DNA of 64,000 nucleotides from Mycobacterium sp. 1100029.7 (GTDB taxonomy: Bacteria > Actinomycetota > Actinomycetes > Mycobacteriales > Mycobacteriaceae). The notes under the pieces are model-generated. The model ran no database searches. It had not been told where the DNA came from and saw only the letters and a program-made list of their open reading frames with translations. Position numbers and translations under genes: made by a program. Location of the stretch: positions 1 to 64,000 of the forward strand of contig NZ_LZSC01000075.1 in the NCBI RefSeq assembly GCF_001665235.1, in the 5' to 3' direction. Positions 17,421 to 26,008 of the stretch are shown piece after piece (position 1 is the first letter of the stretch; each line of letters starts with the position of its first letter).

Positions 17421-18704
17421 TCAACGCACGGCACCGACGAAGCGTTTGCGTGCCGGCTTCAACACGAACACGGCCAACACTGCGGTTGCCACATCAAGCC
17501 CGATCGCACACCCGAACACCGGAATCCAGCTCCCGGCTTGCTGGTGCAGCAGTGCTGCGAGCGGACCGCCGAAGATCGAACCAATCCCAAACGAGACGTA
17601 GAGCCACCCATAGTTCGCCGTGGCGTAACGGGTGCCGAAGGTGTCGGTCAAGGTGGACGGGAACAGCGAGAAGATCTCGCCCCAACCGAAGAACACCAGA
17701 CCGGACAGGAGCACGAACAGCACCGCGTCATCGCGCGTGAGCAACCAGAGCGTCATGGCAGCCGCCTCCATCGCAAAGGCACACCCCATGGTGTTTTCGC
17801 GGCCCAGTCGATCCGACACCCAACCAAACAATGGCCGTGTCAAGCCGTTAGTGAAGCGGTCGATCGTGAGGGCCAGCGGCACAGCCGCGAGCCCGAACAC
17901 CAAGACCTTGCTCACACCGAAGTCGGTCGCGAAGGTCGCCATCTGCGACGTGACCATCAGGCCCGAGGTGGCCATCATTGTCATCATCAGGAACATCAAC
18001 CAGAAGAGCGGCCGCTTGAGCATCTCGGACGGTCGATAGTCGCGCGAAGTGACGGGCATTTGGCCGCTCGACACGCTCAGCCCCACATCGATCGGCGGCA
18101 TGCGCAAACCCTGCGCGGCAATGAAGCCAACCGCAGCGAAGATGAGGCCGAACAGCCACAATGTCGACTCCACGCCGCGCGCAGCCAGCGATGAGGCAAT
18201 CGGAAAAGTCGTGAGAATCGCGCCCATCCCGTAGCCGGCCGCTACTACACCGGCGGCCAAACCGCGTCGATCGGGAAACCACCGGACCATCAGTCCAACG
18301 ACACCGACATAGACGATGCCCGTGCCGAGACCACCGACACCACCGTAGGTCAGATACAGCATCGTCGCGCTATGCGCGGAGGAAGCCAGCACCCAGCTCG
18401 CGCCCGCCAGCAGCGTGCCGACCGAGATCAGCAGGCGTGGCTTGAAGCGGTCGATCAGCGCGCCCTGCAGCGGCGAGAAGAAGGCTTGCAGCACAATGAG
18501 AATCGAGAAGGTCACCTGCAACTCGGGCAAAGCAATGCCGAGCTTGCTGGCAAGCGGCTTGGTCATCAGCGTCCACACATACTGCGGACTTGATATCGCC
18601 ATCATGCAAACGAGGCCAAGACCAAGCTGAAGCCAACGGGTCCGTGCGATGGGCGACGCTGTAGGTGCGACCGCGCCATCCAAGGTATCGGTGTGGGTAC
18701 TCAA
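17421..18704 (-). CDS. MFS transporter, oxalate/formate antiporter (OFA) family
   Basis: This 427-residue 12-helix transporter is of the OFA branch. Marks are SSPQYVWTLMTKPL in helix 1, SPLQGALIDRFKPRLL, FPDRRGLAAGVVAAGYGMGA, RPLFGWVSDRLGRENTM and GWGEIFSLFPSTLTDTFG. OFA proteins exchange small mono- and dicarboxylates such as oxalate and formate. The start is TTG at 18704, with GGAGA upstream and alignment of the first membrane segment; a longer frame adds about 55 residues without family character. It is convergent with the PhnM-like gene. Its sequence style and the AT-richer upstream DNA differ from the neighbours, hinting at transfer. No oxalate decarboxylase or CoA-transferase is adjacent. 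Confidence 0.85.
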   Translation of the reverse strand: MSTHTDTLDGAVAPTASPIARTRWLQLGLGLVCMMAISSPQYVWTLMTKPLASKLGIALPELQVTFSILIVLQAFFSPLQGALIDRFKPRLLISVGTLLAGASWVLASSAHSATMLYLTYGGVGGLGTGIVYVGVVGLMVRWFPDRRGLAAGVVAAGYGMGAILTTFPIASSLAARGVESTLWLFGLIFAAVGFIAAQGLRMPPIDVGLSVSSGQMPVTSRDYRPSEMLKRPLFWLMFLMMTMMATSGLMVTSQMATFATDFGVSKVLVFGLAAVPLALTIDRFTNGLTRPLFGWVSDRLGRENTMGCAFAMEAAAMTLWLLTRDDAVLFVLLSGLVFFGWGEIFSLFPSTLTDTFGTRYATANYGWLYVSFGIGSIFGGPLAALLHQQAGSWIPVFGCAIGLDVATAVLAVFVLKPARKRFVGAVR

Positions 18705-19329
18705 TGTGGTTCTCCGTTTCGAATCGCGTAGGTGCGGCGGCGACCACGAGCGGTGTTCGTGGCAGCAGCCCGGGTGACCATGACGCCTCCCGGGTGAATC
18801 GGCATTCTGCATCTCGGGCTGCCCGATCAGCGTTTTACTCTGTTCAAAACCACTGGAAGACAACAACAATCGACGTACCGCGGCCGCGTACCGAGTGCGC
18901 TGACTAGATGGGGAGGCGCTGTCTAAAAACCGCTGCCTGCCGGCGGCTTTTACGAAATGTGCCCTATGTGGCGACCAATGTTATGCGCTAACACTAGATT
19001 TCGCGTGTTACCGATCTCGTCCTGATGGTAACCGACGTATTAACTCTCACTCACAGGCCGATCAACAGCCCCGACTACCGTTGCTGCACAACAGCATTAG
19101 CTGATGAGAAGATCGGACAGACTTTGATAAACCGCGTATATCGTTGCAGGACAACGAATGGCGATTCGAGCGCAATCGTTGATTCGCGGGTGCGCGAGCT
19201 AACCTCCACAGTTGGAGCGCTATTCGCTGATCCGCGTGCGCCGTCGACCGACCCGACGCGGTGGCTTCAAACTCAAATCGACCTGCGACGCCGCGGCGGC
19301 AGCGTCGCAACGAATACCGACCCGAGCCT
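18705..19329. other. 625-bp AT-richer region without a convincing gene
   Basis: This stretch separates the OFA transporter start from the end of the small membrane protein gene. It is AT-richer than the surroundings. A 102-codon frame on the plus strand (19025-19333) has no family character and overlaps inverted repeats, so it is not called. The region holds the presumed promoter of the transporter and three related operator-like sites (18979-19156). Confidence 0.6.
18979..19156. promoter_or_regulatory. Three copies of an inverted repeat YGTTR-N5-YAACR
   Basis: TGTTATGCGCTAACA (18979-18993), CGTTGCTGCACAACA (19079-19093) and CGTTGCAGGACAACG (19142-19156) share five-base arms with a constant five-base spacer. 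Centres are 100 and 63 bases apart, the second close to six helical turns. Such spacing suits cooperative binding of a dimeric regulator. They lie 275-450 bases upstream of the OFA transporter start. The regulator is not identified. Confidence 0.6.
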
Positions 19330-19710
19330 CTAATAGGGCGAGGACTGTTGGGCCAGGTTCAACAATGCGTAGGCCGCGCAAAGCAGGAAGTTCAATGCGA
19401 GCAGCGTCATGCCCGCGATCAGCAACGATCGCGCGCCTTCGCGTCGCAGTCGCCGGTATTTCGCGGCCCGGGCTTCGCGGTCGAGTTCGGCCGCGATCAA
19501 CGCGAATCGGACATCTGCCTCTTCACCGGCCGGGCACGGAGCGCCCGCCAGCACCGCCCGGAGCCGAGCTGGCGACGTCTCGACACCCACCCGCGCGAAG
19601 CGGTGGCAAAGCCGCCGCGCGTGCCGGCGGCCGAGAACCTCGCCACCCATGTCCAGCTGCTGCGAGAGCGGTCCTCGCTCATTCCCCCGCGGATTCGGCC
19701 GGTTCGCCAT
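19330..19710 (-). CDS. Small conserved membrane protein (paralogue of the gene at 6337)
   Basis: This 126-residue protein of unknown function has a basic N-terminal half (RRHARRLCHRF, 28-38), a charged helix (DREARAAKYRRLRREG) and a single C-terminal membrane segment (97-118, AGMTLLALNFLLCAAYALL). It aligns co-linearly with the protein at 6337-6714, about half identical over the shared part. The start ATG at 19710 is chosen because it gives the same length and N-terminal spacing as its paralogue; a longer frame to 19764 adds unrelated residues. Both copies are monocistronic and on the minus strand. Confidence 0.7.
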   Translation of the reverse strand: MANRPNPRGNERGPLSQQLDMGGEVLGRRHARRLCHRFARVGVETSPARLRAVLAGAPCPAGEEADVRFALIAAELDREARAAKYRRLRREGARSLLIAGMTLLALNFLLCAAYALLNLAQQSSPY

Positions 19711-20066
19711 AAGCCCGACCCTATTTCGCTTCCGTGTATTTCCGGGAGGCCCTGCAACTACCACCTTGAAAAGTGCGGTAGTACGGAACGCGCGAGTCCC
19801 GCGCTTGCCCGATAGCTAGATCCATTGCTGGGCTCCTGGATTGTCGTCCCGTTCACGTCTTGATCGGATCTTTACATCCGCTCGCGACGAGGTCCAATCC
19901 GAATTCGTGATGCGCGGAATCCGAATTGATGATGGTGTACGCCAGCCACTTTCGCCCACGTCACGGGGCCGGGCCGGTACGCCGGACGGAGCCGGCAAGC
20001 GGTGCCCGCGCGCTACGGAAATGCCTCGCCTATCTAACTTTCCCGAACTGCGCCCGGTGGGGTGGT
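19711..20066. other. Intergenic region upstream of the small membrane protein gene
   Basis: No gene is visible in these 356 bases. ACTACC (19757-19762) and GGTAGT (19777-19782) form an inverted repeat 47 bases before the start at 19710 and may be a regulatory site. The rest shows nothing that can be named. Confidence 0.5.
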
Positions 20067-20666
20067 TCAGCGTTTGCGCGTTAAGGACTCGACGATGATT
20101 TGGGTGGTCAATTCAGCGCGCCGTCGCGAATACACTTTCGCGTCGGACAGGATCGGATATATCACGCCACCAACAATGGCGTCGGCGGCGGATGTCGCGG
20201 CGTCCCCGTCGATGCCATCCGCCAGCAGTCTGGTGCGGACGCTCTCGTGCAGCGGCAAACTGAAGCCGACGCGAAGCTTGACGGCGGTTTCCTCGTGTTC
20301 CATCCCGGCGACGGTCAGCGTGCGGAGCATGGCCACGCCGCGTTCCGTGGTCAGGGTGGCGGTCAGTTTGCGGACCCAACCCACCAAATCCGCGGCCAAA
20401 TCTTCGGTGTGATCGACCGAAGCCAAAATTTTGTCGGCGTCTTCGAGCATGACGTCGGCGACCAGCGCGGGCCGTGTCGGCCACCAGCGATAGATGGTCT
20501 GCTTTCCCACCCCGGCGCGCGCCGCGACCGCCTCGATGGTCAATCCGTCGAATCCGCGCTCCAACAGCAGCTCTCGGGTAGCCGTGACGATCGCCGTGCG
20601 CGATTTCTCGCTGCGGCGCCTCGGGGAGCTGGGCTGTGGACTCGCCTGGGTGAGATCGCTTGGCAT
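20067..20666 (-). CDS. TetR-family repressor of the divergent acyl-CoA dehydrogenase operon
   Basis: This 199-residue regulator has a typical TetR helix-turn-helix ([24 protein letters not shown], about 38-62, given here as the HTH core) and an all-helical ligand domain containing [14 protein letters not shown]. It is divergent from the tandem acyl-CoA dehydrogenase gene. A 24-bp operator-like inverted repeat lies between them at 20766-20789, and a near copy lies before the acyl-CoA ligase gene at 37666. It is the obvious candidate for the protein binding both. An acyl-CoA ligand is likely from family precedent, but not shown. Confidence 0.87.
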   Translation of the reverse strand: MPSDLTQASPQPSSPRRRSEKSRTAIVTATRELLLERGFDGLTIEAVAARAGVGKQTIYRWWPTRPALVADVMLEDADKILASVDHTEDLAADLVGWVRKLTATLTTERGVAMLRTLTVAGMEHEETAVKLRVGFSLPLHESVRTRLLADGIDGDAATSAADAIVGGVIYPILSDAKVYSRRRAELTTQIIVESLTRKR

Positions 20667-20765
20667 CTGGTGATCCTCGTCTCTGAAGGTTCCTCACCTT
20701 CCTGGCCACTCGCGGTGGCAACCAGGGTCGCCTTTACATATCTCGACCCGCCCCGGTAATCTTCC

Positions 20766-20789
20766 ACAAGACGAGACGGTTCGTCTTGT
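20766..20789. promoter_or_regulatory. TetR operator-like inverted repeat before the acyl-CoA dehydrogenase operon
   Basis: ACAAGACGA (20766-20774) and TCGTCTTGT (20781-20789) are perfect nine-base arms around a six-base spacer, in the divergent region between the TetR gene and the acyl-CoA dehydrogenase gene. The inner 18 bases (20770-20787) match 37666-37683 at 17 positions. Confidence 0.78.
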
Positions 20790-20851
20790 AAGACGGAAGG
20801 ATATCAGCCGGTGCGGCCGAAGCCCATGTTCGCCACAGCGCGGCCCCGGTC

Positions 20852-23077
20852 ATGACCCTGGGACTGACTCCGGAGCAACAGGATCTCAGCGAAGCCGTCG
20901 GCCAATTCGCCGGCCGGTATGCGCCGATCGCCGCGACCCGGGACCACTTCGATGCCGTGGCTGCCGGGCGATTACCCGACTGGTGGGAAGCGCTGGTCCA
21001 CAACGGCTTTCACGCCGTGCATCTGCCCGAGAAGGTCGGCGGTCAGGGCGGCCGCCTGATGGATGCGGCCTGCGTGCTGGAATCCGCCGCCAAGGCGCTG
21101 CTGCCGGGGCCGCTGCTTCCGACGGTGTCGACGGGCGCTGTTGCCCTGCTGGCCGATTCGACGCCGGCCGCCGAGTCACTGCTGCGTGAGCTGGCTTCAG
21201 GACAACCCGCCGCGATCGTCCTTCCCGACAACGGCGACTTCCGGGTGCGATCTGATGGTCAGCGCCGCCTGGTTTCCGGCGCCTCGAAGGTGACGGCGGG
21301 CGTCGCCGCGGCACGAGTAATCCTGGTCGGCGCGCGCGACGACAACAACGACGTACTCTGGGTTGTCGTTCGCGGCGAAACACCTTTCGCGACAGTCGAT
21401 TCCGTACCGGGAACGGATCTGGTCGCCGACGTTGCAATCTTGCGGCTCGACGACTACGCCGTGGGCGATGCGGACGTGCTGGCCGGAATCGAGGCTGACC
21501 GCGCGGCCTGTGTGGTCGTGGGTCTGGTGGCCAGCACGACGGCCGGTATCGCTCAATGGTGTGTCGACGTCGTCACCGCGCACCTGCGCACCCGCGAGCA
21601 GTTCGGCAAGGTGATCGGAACTTTCCAGGCGTTGCAACACAGCGCGGCAATGTTGTTGGTCAACAGCGAGTTGGCCACCGCCGCGGCATGGGATGCGGTG
21701 CGCGCGGCAGACGAATCGACTGACCAGCACCGGCTTGCCGCGGCCGGGGCGGCGACCATCGCGGTGTCGCCGGTACCCGACCTGGTGCTCGACGCGCTGA
21801 CGATGCTCGGCGCCATCGGTTTCACCTGGGAGCACGATGTGCACCTCTACTGGCGGCGGGCCATCAGCCTGGCGGGATCGATCGGACCGGCCAGCCGCTG
21901 GGCCCGGCTGCTGGGCCGGCTGGGATGTGCGCAGCAGCGCGACATGTCGGTCAATCTCGGCGACGCCGAGGCGGACTTCCGGTCGTGGGTCGCCGAGACG
22001 CTGGACGCGGCGCTGCAGGTGCACAACGACAAATCCCCGCCACACGGCGACTATGAGGACCAGGCGACCGGGCCCCGGCGCACCTTGATCGCCGATGCGG
22101 GTCTGATGGCGCCGCACTGGCCGGCACCATGGGGCGTCGATGCGGGTCCCCTCAAACAGCTCATCATCGACGAAGAGTTCGCCAAGCGACCCGGTCTGGT
22201 CCGGCCGTCGCTGAACATTGCGGAATGGATCCTGCCCTCGGTCCTGACCGCCGCACCAAAAGACCTGCAAGAGAAGCTGATTCCGGCGACTCAACGCGGT
22301 GAGATCTGGTGGTGTCAGCTGTTCAGTGAGCCGGGAGCCGGCTCCGATCTCGCATCGCTGGCCACCCGGGCCACCAAGGTCGACGGCGGCTGGAAGATCA
22401 ACGGCCACAAGATCTGGACGTCCCTGGCGCAGTACGCCGACTTGGGCGCCCTGCTGGCACGCACCGACCCCGAAGCCAGCAAGCACCGCGGTATCGGTTA
22501 TTTCATCCTCGATATGCGATCGCCGGGGGTTGAGGTTCAGCCGATCAAGACGGCCACCGGCGAGGCGCATTTCAACGAGGTCTTCCTCAACGACGTGTTC
22601 ATCCCCGACGACATGTTGCTGGGCGGTCCCACCGACGGCTGGAGCCTTGCGATCGCGACAATGGCCGAAGAGCGTTCCGCCATCAGCGGATACGTCAAGT
22701 TCGACCGCGCTGTCGCCCTGCGTCAACTGGCGTCCGAACCCGGGCCCGAACGCGACGACGCCGAGCGGGAACTGGGCGAACTCGATGCCTACACCAACGC
22801 CATCCGGGCGCTTGGTGTGCGCGAAACCATCCGGCTGCTTGACGGTCAGGCGTCCGGCCCGGCGTCGAGCATCGCCAAGGTGGCCATGAATGTGTTGCTG
22901 CGACGTACGTTCGAGGCGACATTGCGTCTGACCGGGCAGACGGTGATGGTCACCGATTCCGAGCCCGCGATCGTGCAGTCCTATCTGCATCTTCCCGCCG
23001 AGCTGATCGGTGGCGGCACCAGGGAGATCCAGCTCAACATCATCGCGCAGATGATTCTCGGTCTGCCGCGCAAGTAA
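20852..23077 (+). CDS. Tandem (two-domain) acyl-CoA dehydrogenase
   Basis: This 741-residue protein is two acyl-CoA dehydrogenase units fused head to tail (about 1-370 and 375-741). The first half carries LGAIGFTWEHDVHLYWRRA, where the glutamate fits the catalytic base. The second has the FAD/substrate loops (WWCQLFSEPGAGSDLASLAT, W-x-INGHKIWTSLAQ) and the C-terminal GGGTREIQLNIIAQMILGLPR. This split of features resembles alpha2-beta2 acyl-CoA dehydrogenases of steroid side-chain degradation, here fused in one chain. It leads an operon with a thiolase-like protein and a DUF35 protein, so it probably introduces the double bond that the pair then acts on after hydration. Confidence 0.85.
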   Translation: MTLGLTPEQQDLSEAVGQFAGRYAPIAATRDHFDAVAAGRLPDWWEALVHNGFHAVHLPEKVGGQGGRLMDAACVLESAAKALLPGPLLPTVSTGAVALLADSTPAAESLLRELASGQPAAIVLPDNGDFRVRSDGQRRLVSGASKVTAGVAAARVILVGARDDNNDVLWVVVRGETPFATVDSVPGTDLVADVAILRLDDYAVGDADVLAGIEADRAACVVVGLVASTTAGIAQWCVDVVTAHLRTREQFGKVIGTFQALQHSAAMLLVNSELATAAAWDAVRAADESTDQHRLAAAGAATIAVSPVPDLVLDALTMLGAIGFTWEHDVHLYWRRAISLAGSIGPASRWARLLGRLGCAQQRDMSVNLGDAEADFRSWVAETLDAALQVHNDKSPPHGDYEDQATGPRRTLIADAGLMAPHWPAPWGVDAGPLKQLIIDEEFAKRPGLVRPSLNIAEWILPSVLTAAPKDLQEKLIPATQRGEIWWCQLFSEPGAGSDLASLATRATKVDGGWKINGHKIWTSLAQYADLGALLARTDPEASKHRGIGYFILDMRSPGVEVQPIKTATGEAHFNEVFLNDVFIPDDMLLGGPTDGWSLAIATMAEERSAISGYVKFDRAVALRQLASEPGPERDDAERELGELDAYTNAIRALGVRETIRLLDGQASGPASSIAKVAMNVLLRRTFEATLRLTGQTVMVTDSEPAIVQSYLHLPAELIGGGTREIQLNIIAQMILGLPRK

Positions 23078-23098
23078 CCGCCGAAGCGAGGACATGCC

Positions 23099-24307
23099 AT
23101 GGGCTTACGCGGAGAGGCCGCGATCGTTGGATACGTCGAGCTGCCCCCGGAACGGCTGAACAAGGCCTCACCCGCGCCCTTCGTCCTCGAACAGTGGGCA
23201 GAGCTATCCGCCGCCGCGCTCGCTGATGCGGGATTGCCGGGCGAGGTCGTCAACGGGATCGTCGCCTCTCACCTCGCGGAGTCGGAGATCTTCGTGCCGT
23301 CGACGATCGCCGAATACCTCGGTGTCGGTGCGCGATTCGCCGAGCATGTGGATCTCGGCGGAGCCAGCGCCGCGGCCATGGTGTGGCGGGCCGCGGCGGC
23401 CGTCGAGCTCGGCATCTGCGACGCCGTGCTGTGCGCGCTGCCGGCCCGGTACATCACGCCGATGTCGAAGCAGAAACCCAGGCCGATGGTCGATGCGATG
23501 TTCTTCGGTTCGTCGAGCAACCAATATGGTTCCCCGCAAGCCGAATTCGAGATCCCCTACGGAAATCTCGGGCAGAACGGGCCGTATGGTCAGGTGGCCC
23601 AGCGGTATGCGGCGATCTACGGATACGACGAGCGCGCCATGGCCAAGATCGTCGTCGACACCCGCACCAATGCCAATCACACCGAGGGCGCGATCTGGAA
23701 GGACAAGCCACTCACGGTCGAGGACGTGCTCGCGAGCCCGGTGATCGCCGACCCGCTGCACATGCTGGAGATCGTGATGCCGTGCGTGGGGGGCGCCGCG
23801 GTGGTCGTCGCCAACGCCGACCTTGCCCGGCGTTCTCACAACCGGCCCGTGTGGATCAAGGGGTTTGGTGAACACGTGCCGTTCAAAACACCCACCTATG
23901 CCGAGGACCTGCTCTCGACGCCGATCGCCGCGGCCGCCGACACCGCCTTCGCGATGACCGACCTGACTCGCGACCAGATGGACATGGTCTCGATCTACGA
24001 CTGCTACACGATCACCGTGCTGCTGTCGCTCGAGGACGCCGGCTTCTGCGAGAAGGGCACCGGGATGGAGTTCGTCGCCGAGCACGACTTGACCTTCCGC
24101 GGCGACTTTCCGCTCAACACCGCCGGCGGCCAACTCGGCTTCGGTCAGGCGGGATTGGCCGGTGGCATGCATCACGTCTGCGATGCCACGCGGCAGATCA
24201 TGGGCCGCGCCGGCGCGGCGCAGGTCGCCGACTGTAACCGCGCGTTCGTGTCCGGAAATGGCGGCATCCTGTCCGAGCAGACGACGCTCATCCTGCAAGG
24301 GGACTGA
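23099..24307 (+). CDS. Thiolase-like lipid-transfer protein (probable Ltp-type aldolase)
   Basis: This 402-residue thiolase-fold protein is of the SCP2-thiolase/Ltp group. At the position of the nucleophilic cysteine it has VDLGGASAAAM with no cysteine, so classical thiolysis is unlikely. The later YDCYTITVLLSLEDAGFC keeps the family D-C motif, and TAGGQLGFGQAGLAGGMHHV fits the C-terminal loop. With the DUF35 protein that follows after three bases it forms the pair seen in steroid side-chain retro-aldolases (Ltp2 with a DUF35 partner). It lies in the acyl-CoA dehydrogenase operon. A retro-aldol or related C-C cleavage on a branched acyl-CoA is inferred. Confidence 0.82.
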   Translation: MGLRGEAAIVGYVELPPERLNKASPAPFVLEQWAELSAAALADAGLPGEVVNGIVASHLAESEIFVPSTIAEYLGVGARFAEHVDLGGASAAAMVWRAAAAVELGICDAVLCALPARYITPMSKQKPRPMVDAMFFGSSSNQYGSPQAEFEIPYGNLGQNGPYGQVAQRYAAIYGYDERAMAKIVVDTRTNANHTEGAIWKDKPLTVEDVLASPVIADPLHMLEIVMPCVGGAAVVVANADLARRSHNRPVWIKGFGEHVPFKTPTYAEDLLSTPIAAAADTAFAMTDLTRDQMDMVSIYDCYTITVLLSLEDAGFCEKGTGMEFVAEHDLTFRGDFPLNTAGGQLGFGQAGLAGGMHHVCDATRQIMGRAGAAQVADCNRAFVSGNGGILSEQTTLILQGD

Positions 24308-24310
24308 CTG

Positions 24311-24724
24311 ATGAACTTCGATCGCCCGATGCCCGTCAAAACGCCTACCACCGCGCCGTTTTGGGACGCATTGGCTCAGCACCGCATCGTCATTCAGTAC
24401 TCGCCCTCGTCGGAGGCGTACGTGTTCTATCCCCGGGTGCGGGCGCCCCGCACCCTCGCCGACGACCTGGAATGGCGCGAGATATCAGGGCTGGGCACGC
24501 TGTACTCGTTCACCGTGGCGCACCGGCCCGTCAGCCCCCATTTCGCCGACGCCGTTCCGCAACTGCTGGCGATCGTCGAATGGGACGAGGGGCCAAGGTT
24601 TTCCACCGAGATGGTCAACGTCGACCCGGCCGACCTCCAGGTCGGCATTCGGGTGCAGCCGGTGTTCTTCGACTATCCCGAGCACGACGTCACGATGCTG
24701 CGCTACGAGCCCGCCCCGGTGTAG
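24311..24724 (+). CDS. DUF35 OB-fold protein lacking the zinc-ribbon cysteines
   Basis: This 137-residue partner protein has the OB-fold half of DUF35 (GTLYSFTVAHRPVSP, then VQPVFFDYPEHDVTMLRY). The N-terminal rubredoxin-like zinc ribbon, normally two C-x2-C pairs, has lost all its cysteines: the segment reads QYSPSSEAYVFYPRVRAP and the whole protein contains none. The paralogue at 34990 keeps all four. It follows the thiolase-like gene by three bases and is expected to bind it and help hold the acyl-CoA. Confidence 0.82.
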   Translation: MNFDRPMPVKTPTTAPFWDALAQHRIVIQYSPSSEAYVFYPRVRAPRTLADDLEWREISGLGTLYSFTVAHRPVSPHFADAVPQLLAIVEWDEGPRFSTEMVNVDPADLQVGIRVQPVFFDYPEHDVTMLRYEPAPV

Positions 24725-24739
24725 CAGGCCAACATCTTC

Positions 24740-24790
24740 CGAGTGTGCGGCCCGCCGCGCACTCGACTATCAACGTGCGGCTGGCCGCAC
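24740..24790. terminator. Two adjacent hairpins between convergent genes
   Basis: 24740-24751 pairs with 24754-24765 (12-base arms CGAGTGTGCGGC and GCCGCGCACTCG, one G-U-type mismatch, 2-base loop). 24775-24781 pairs with 24784-24790 (GTGCGGC/GCCGCAC). They lie between the ends of the DUF35 gene and the convergent sulfotransferase gene, as expected for a bidirectional terminator; there is no long T tract. Confidence 0.6.
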
Positions 24791-24806
24791 ACTCGATGGT
24801 GGTTGT

Positions 24807-24855
24807 CTACCGCAGTTCCTCGATGGGGGTTTTCTACCGCAGCTCTTCGGTGGGG
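24807..24855 (-). repeat. 27-bp tandem duplication of the end of the sulfotransferase gene
   Basis: 24807-24828 and 24834-24855 match at 19 of 22 positions with a 27-base offset. Read on the minus strand in the gene's frame they give PTEELR-stop and then KTPIEELR-stop, followed by a more diverged third unit beginning TTTIE. The gene's last codons and stop were duplicated in frame downstream. Confidence 0.7.
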
Positions 24856-26006
24856 ACGCCGTAGCGCTCCTGGTAGTCGCGCACCCGCTCCCGTACCTCA
24901 CCGGCATCCAGCCCGGTGTCCGACCAGGTGTAGCGGCCTCGTCCGCCATCGCCGGGATGGGCCGCCAGGAAGTCGCGCATCTTCTGCTCGGCCTCTGGAC
25001 GCAGCTCGCGTCCCAGCTTCTGGTAGATATCGCCGATGGTGCTCCAGGGGTCCTTCATGAAGTCCGTGAACTGCACGTCGATCATCCGGCCGTCAGGCAC
25101 GACGCCCTTGTCGCGCAGCGTCATTCCACGGTCGAGGCCGACGACGATCTCCTCGTACGACTGCGCCGCGCATTCGGCGATGTTCGTGTCGTCGCTGCCC
25201 ATCCGCCGTAAGTGATTGGTCAGCGCGGCGATCGACGAGATGACGTTGAGCGGATCACGGTGCGTCTGCACGACCACCGCGTCGGGGTATTCGGCGAGCA
25301 GCGTGTCCAGCTGCCACAGGTGTGCCGGCGACTTCAACAGCCACTGTCCTGGAACACCGGATTGCAAGTGTTGCAGAAACTTTCGGTGAAAGCGGTAGGC
25401 GCCGGTATGGTCCGCGTCGTACATCAACCAGCGGGCGTACGTCGGCAGCCGGTACTGCACCGGAAAGATCATGCTGGTGAATTCGCTGGCCGTGATGCGC
25501 ACACATTCCTGGCCGACGAGCGCACCCATCGGGTGAAACTTCAAGAAGCCCGGGATGATCTGCTCGGACATCTCGATGCTGGCCTGCGCTTGCGCGATGC
25601 GCGGATCGGTGTGATAGGTCTCGGGCTGCGGAACCGGGCAGGGCGCGTCGACCTCCCAGGTCAGCGGCGCACGCAGGTCGGGGTCCTGAGCGAGCAGGTC
25701 GTAGAGGATGGTGGTTCCGGTGCGGGGCTGGCCGACGATGAAGATCGGCGAAGTGATTGGCTTGCCGGCGATTTCGGGATGCTCTTTACGCCAGGCGGTG
25801 ATCCCGAGCCGGCTGGTCAGGGCGCGGAGGAGGTCGAGGTAAGCGATCTCGACGCCGATCGCGGAGAGCCGGGCCTCGTTGACCAGGCCGTCGGCCACCA
25901 ATTCCAGGCCCGGCTGCCAGCCGTCCTCGCCGAAGTCGTCGCTACCGGCTTGTTCACAAGCGGTAGCGATCAGGTGATCCGGTTTGAAGCGGTCCTGCAG
26001 CGTCAT
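24834..26006 (-). CDS. Sulfotransferase-family protein (PAPS-dependent)
   Basis: This 390-residue protein has the 5'-phosphosulfate loop QPRTGTTILYDLLAQDP (about 122-140) and the 3'-phosphate motif VVVQTHRDPLNVISS, both typical of cytosolic sulfotransferases. Mycobacteria have many such proteins, few with known substrates. The start is ATG 26006, two bases after the DUF1214 gene stop, so the pair is co-transcribed. A longer frame through the upstream gene is a shadow. Members of this branch often lie in lipid or sterol catabolic regions, where sulfation of a hydroxylated lipid is plausible. Confidence 0.85.
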   Translation of the reverse strand: MTLQDRFKPDHLIATACEQAGSDDFGEDGWQPGLELVADGLVNEARLSAIGVEIAYLDLLRALTSRLGITAWRKEHPEIAGKPITSPIFIVGQPRTGTTILYDLLAQDPDLRAPLTWEVDAPCPVPQPETYHTDPRIAQAQASIEMSEQIIPGFLKFHPMGALVGQECVRITASEFTSMIFPVQYRLPTYARWLMYDADHTGAYRFHRKFLQHLQSGVPGQWLLKSPAHLWQLDTLLAEYPDAVVVQTHRDPLNVISSIAALTNHLRRMGSDDTNIAECAAQSYEEIVVGLDRGMTLRDKGVVPDGRMIDVQFTDFMKDPWSTIGDIYQKLGRELRPEAEQKMRDFLAAHPGDGGRGRYTWSDTGLDAGEVRERVRDYQERYGVPTEELR

Positions 26007-26008
26007 TC

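Noticed and set aside
19025-19333. 102-codon plus-strand frame
   Set aside because: It has no ribosome site or family character, and it overlaps the operator-like repeats and the end of the opposite gene.
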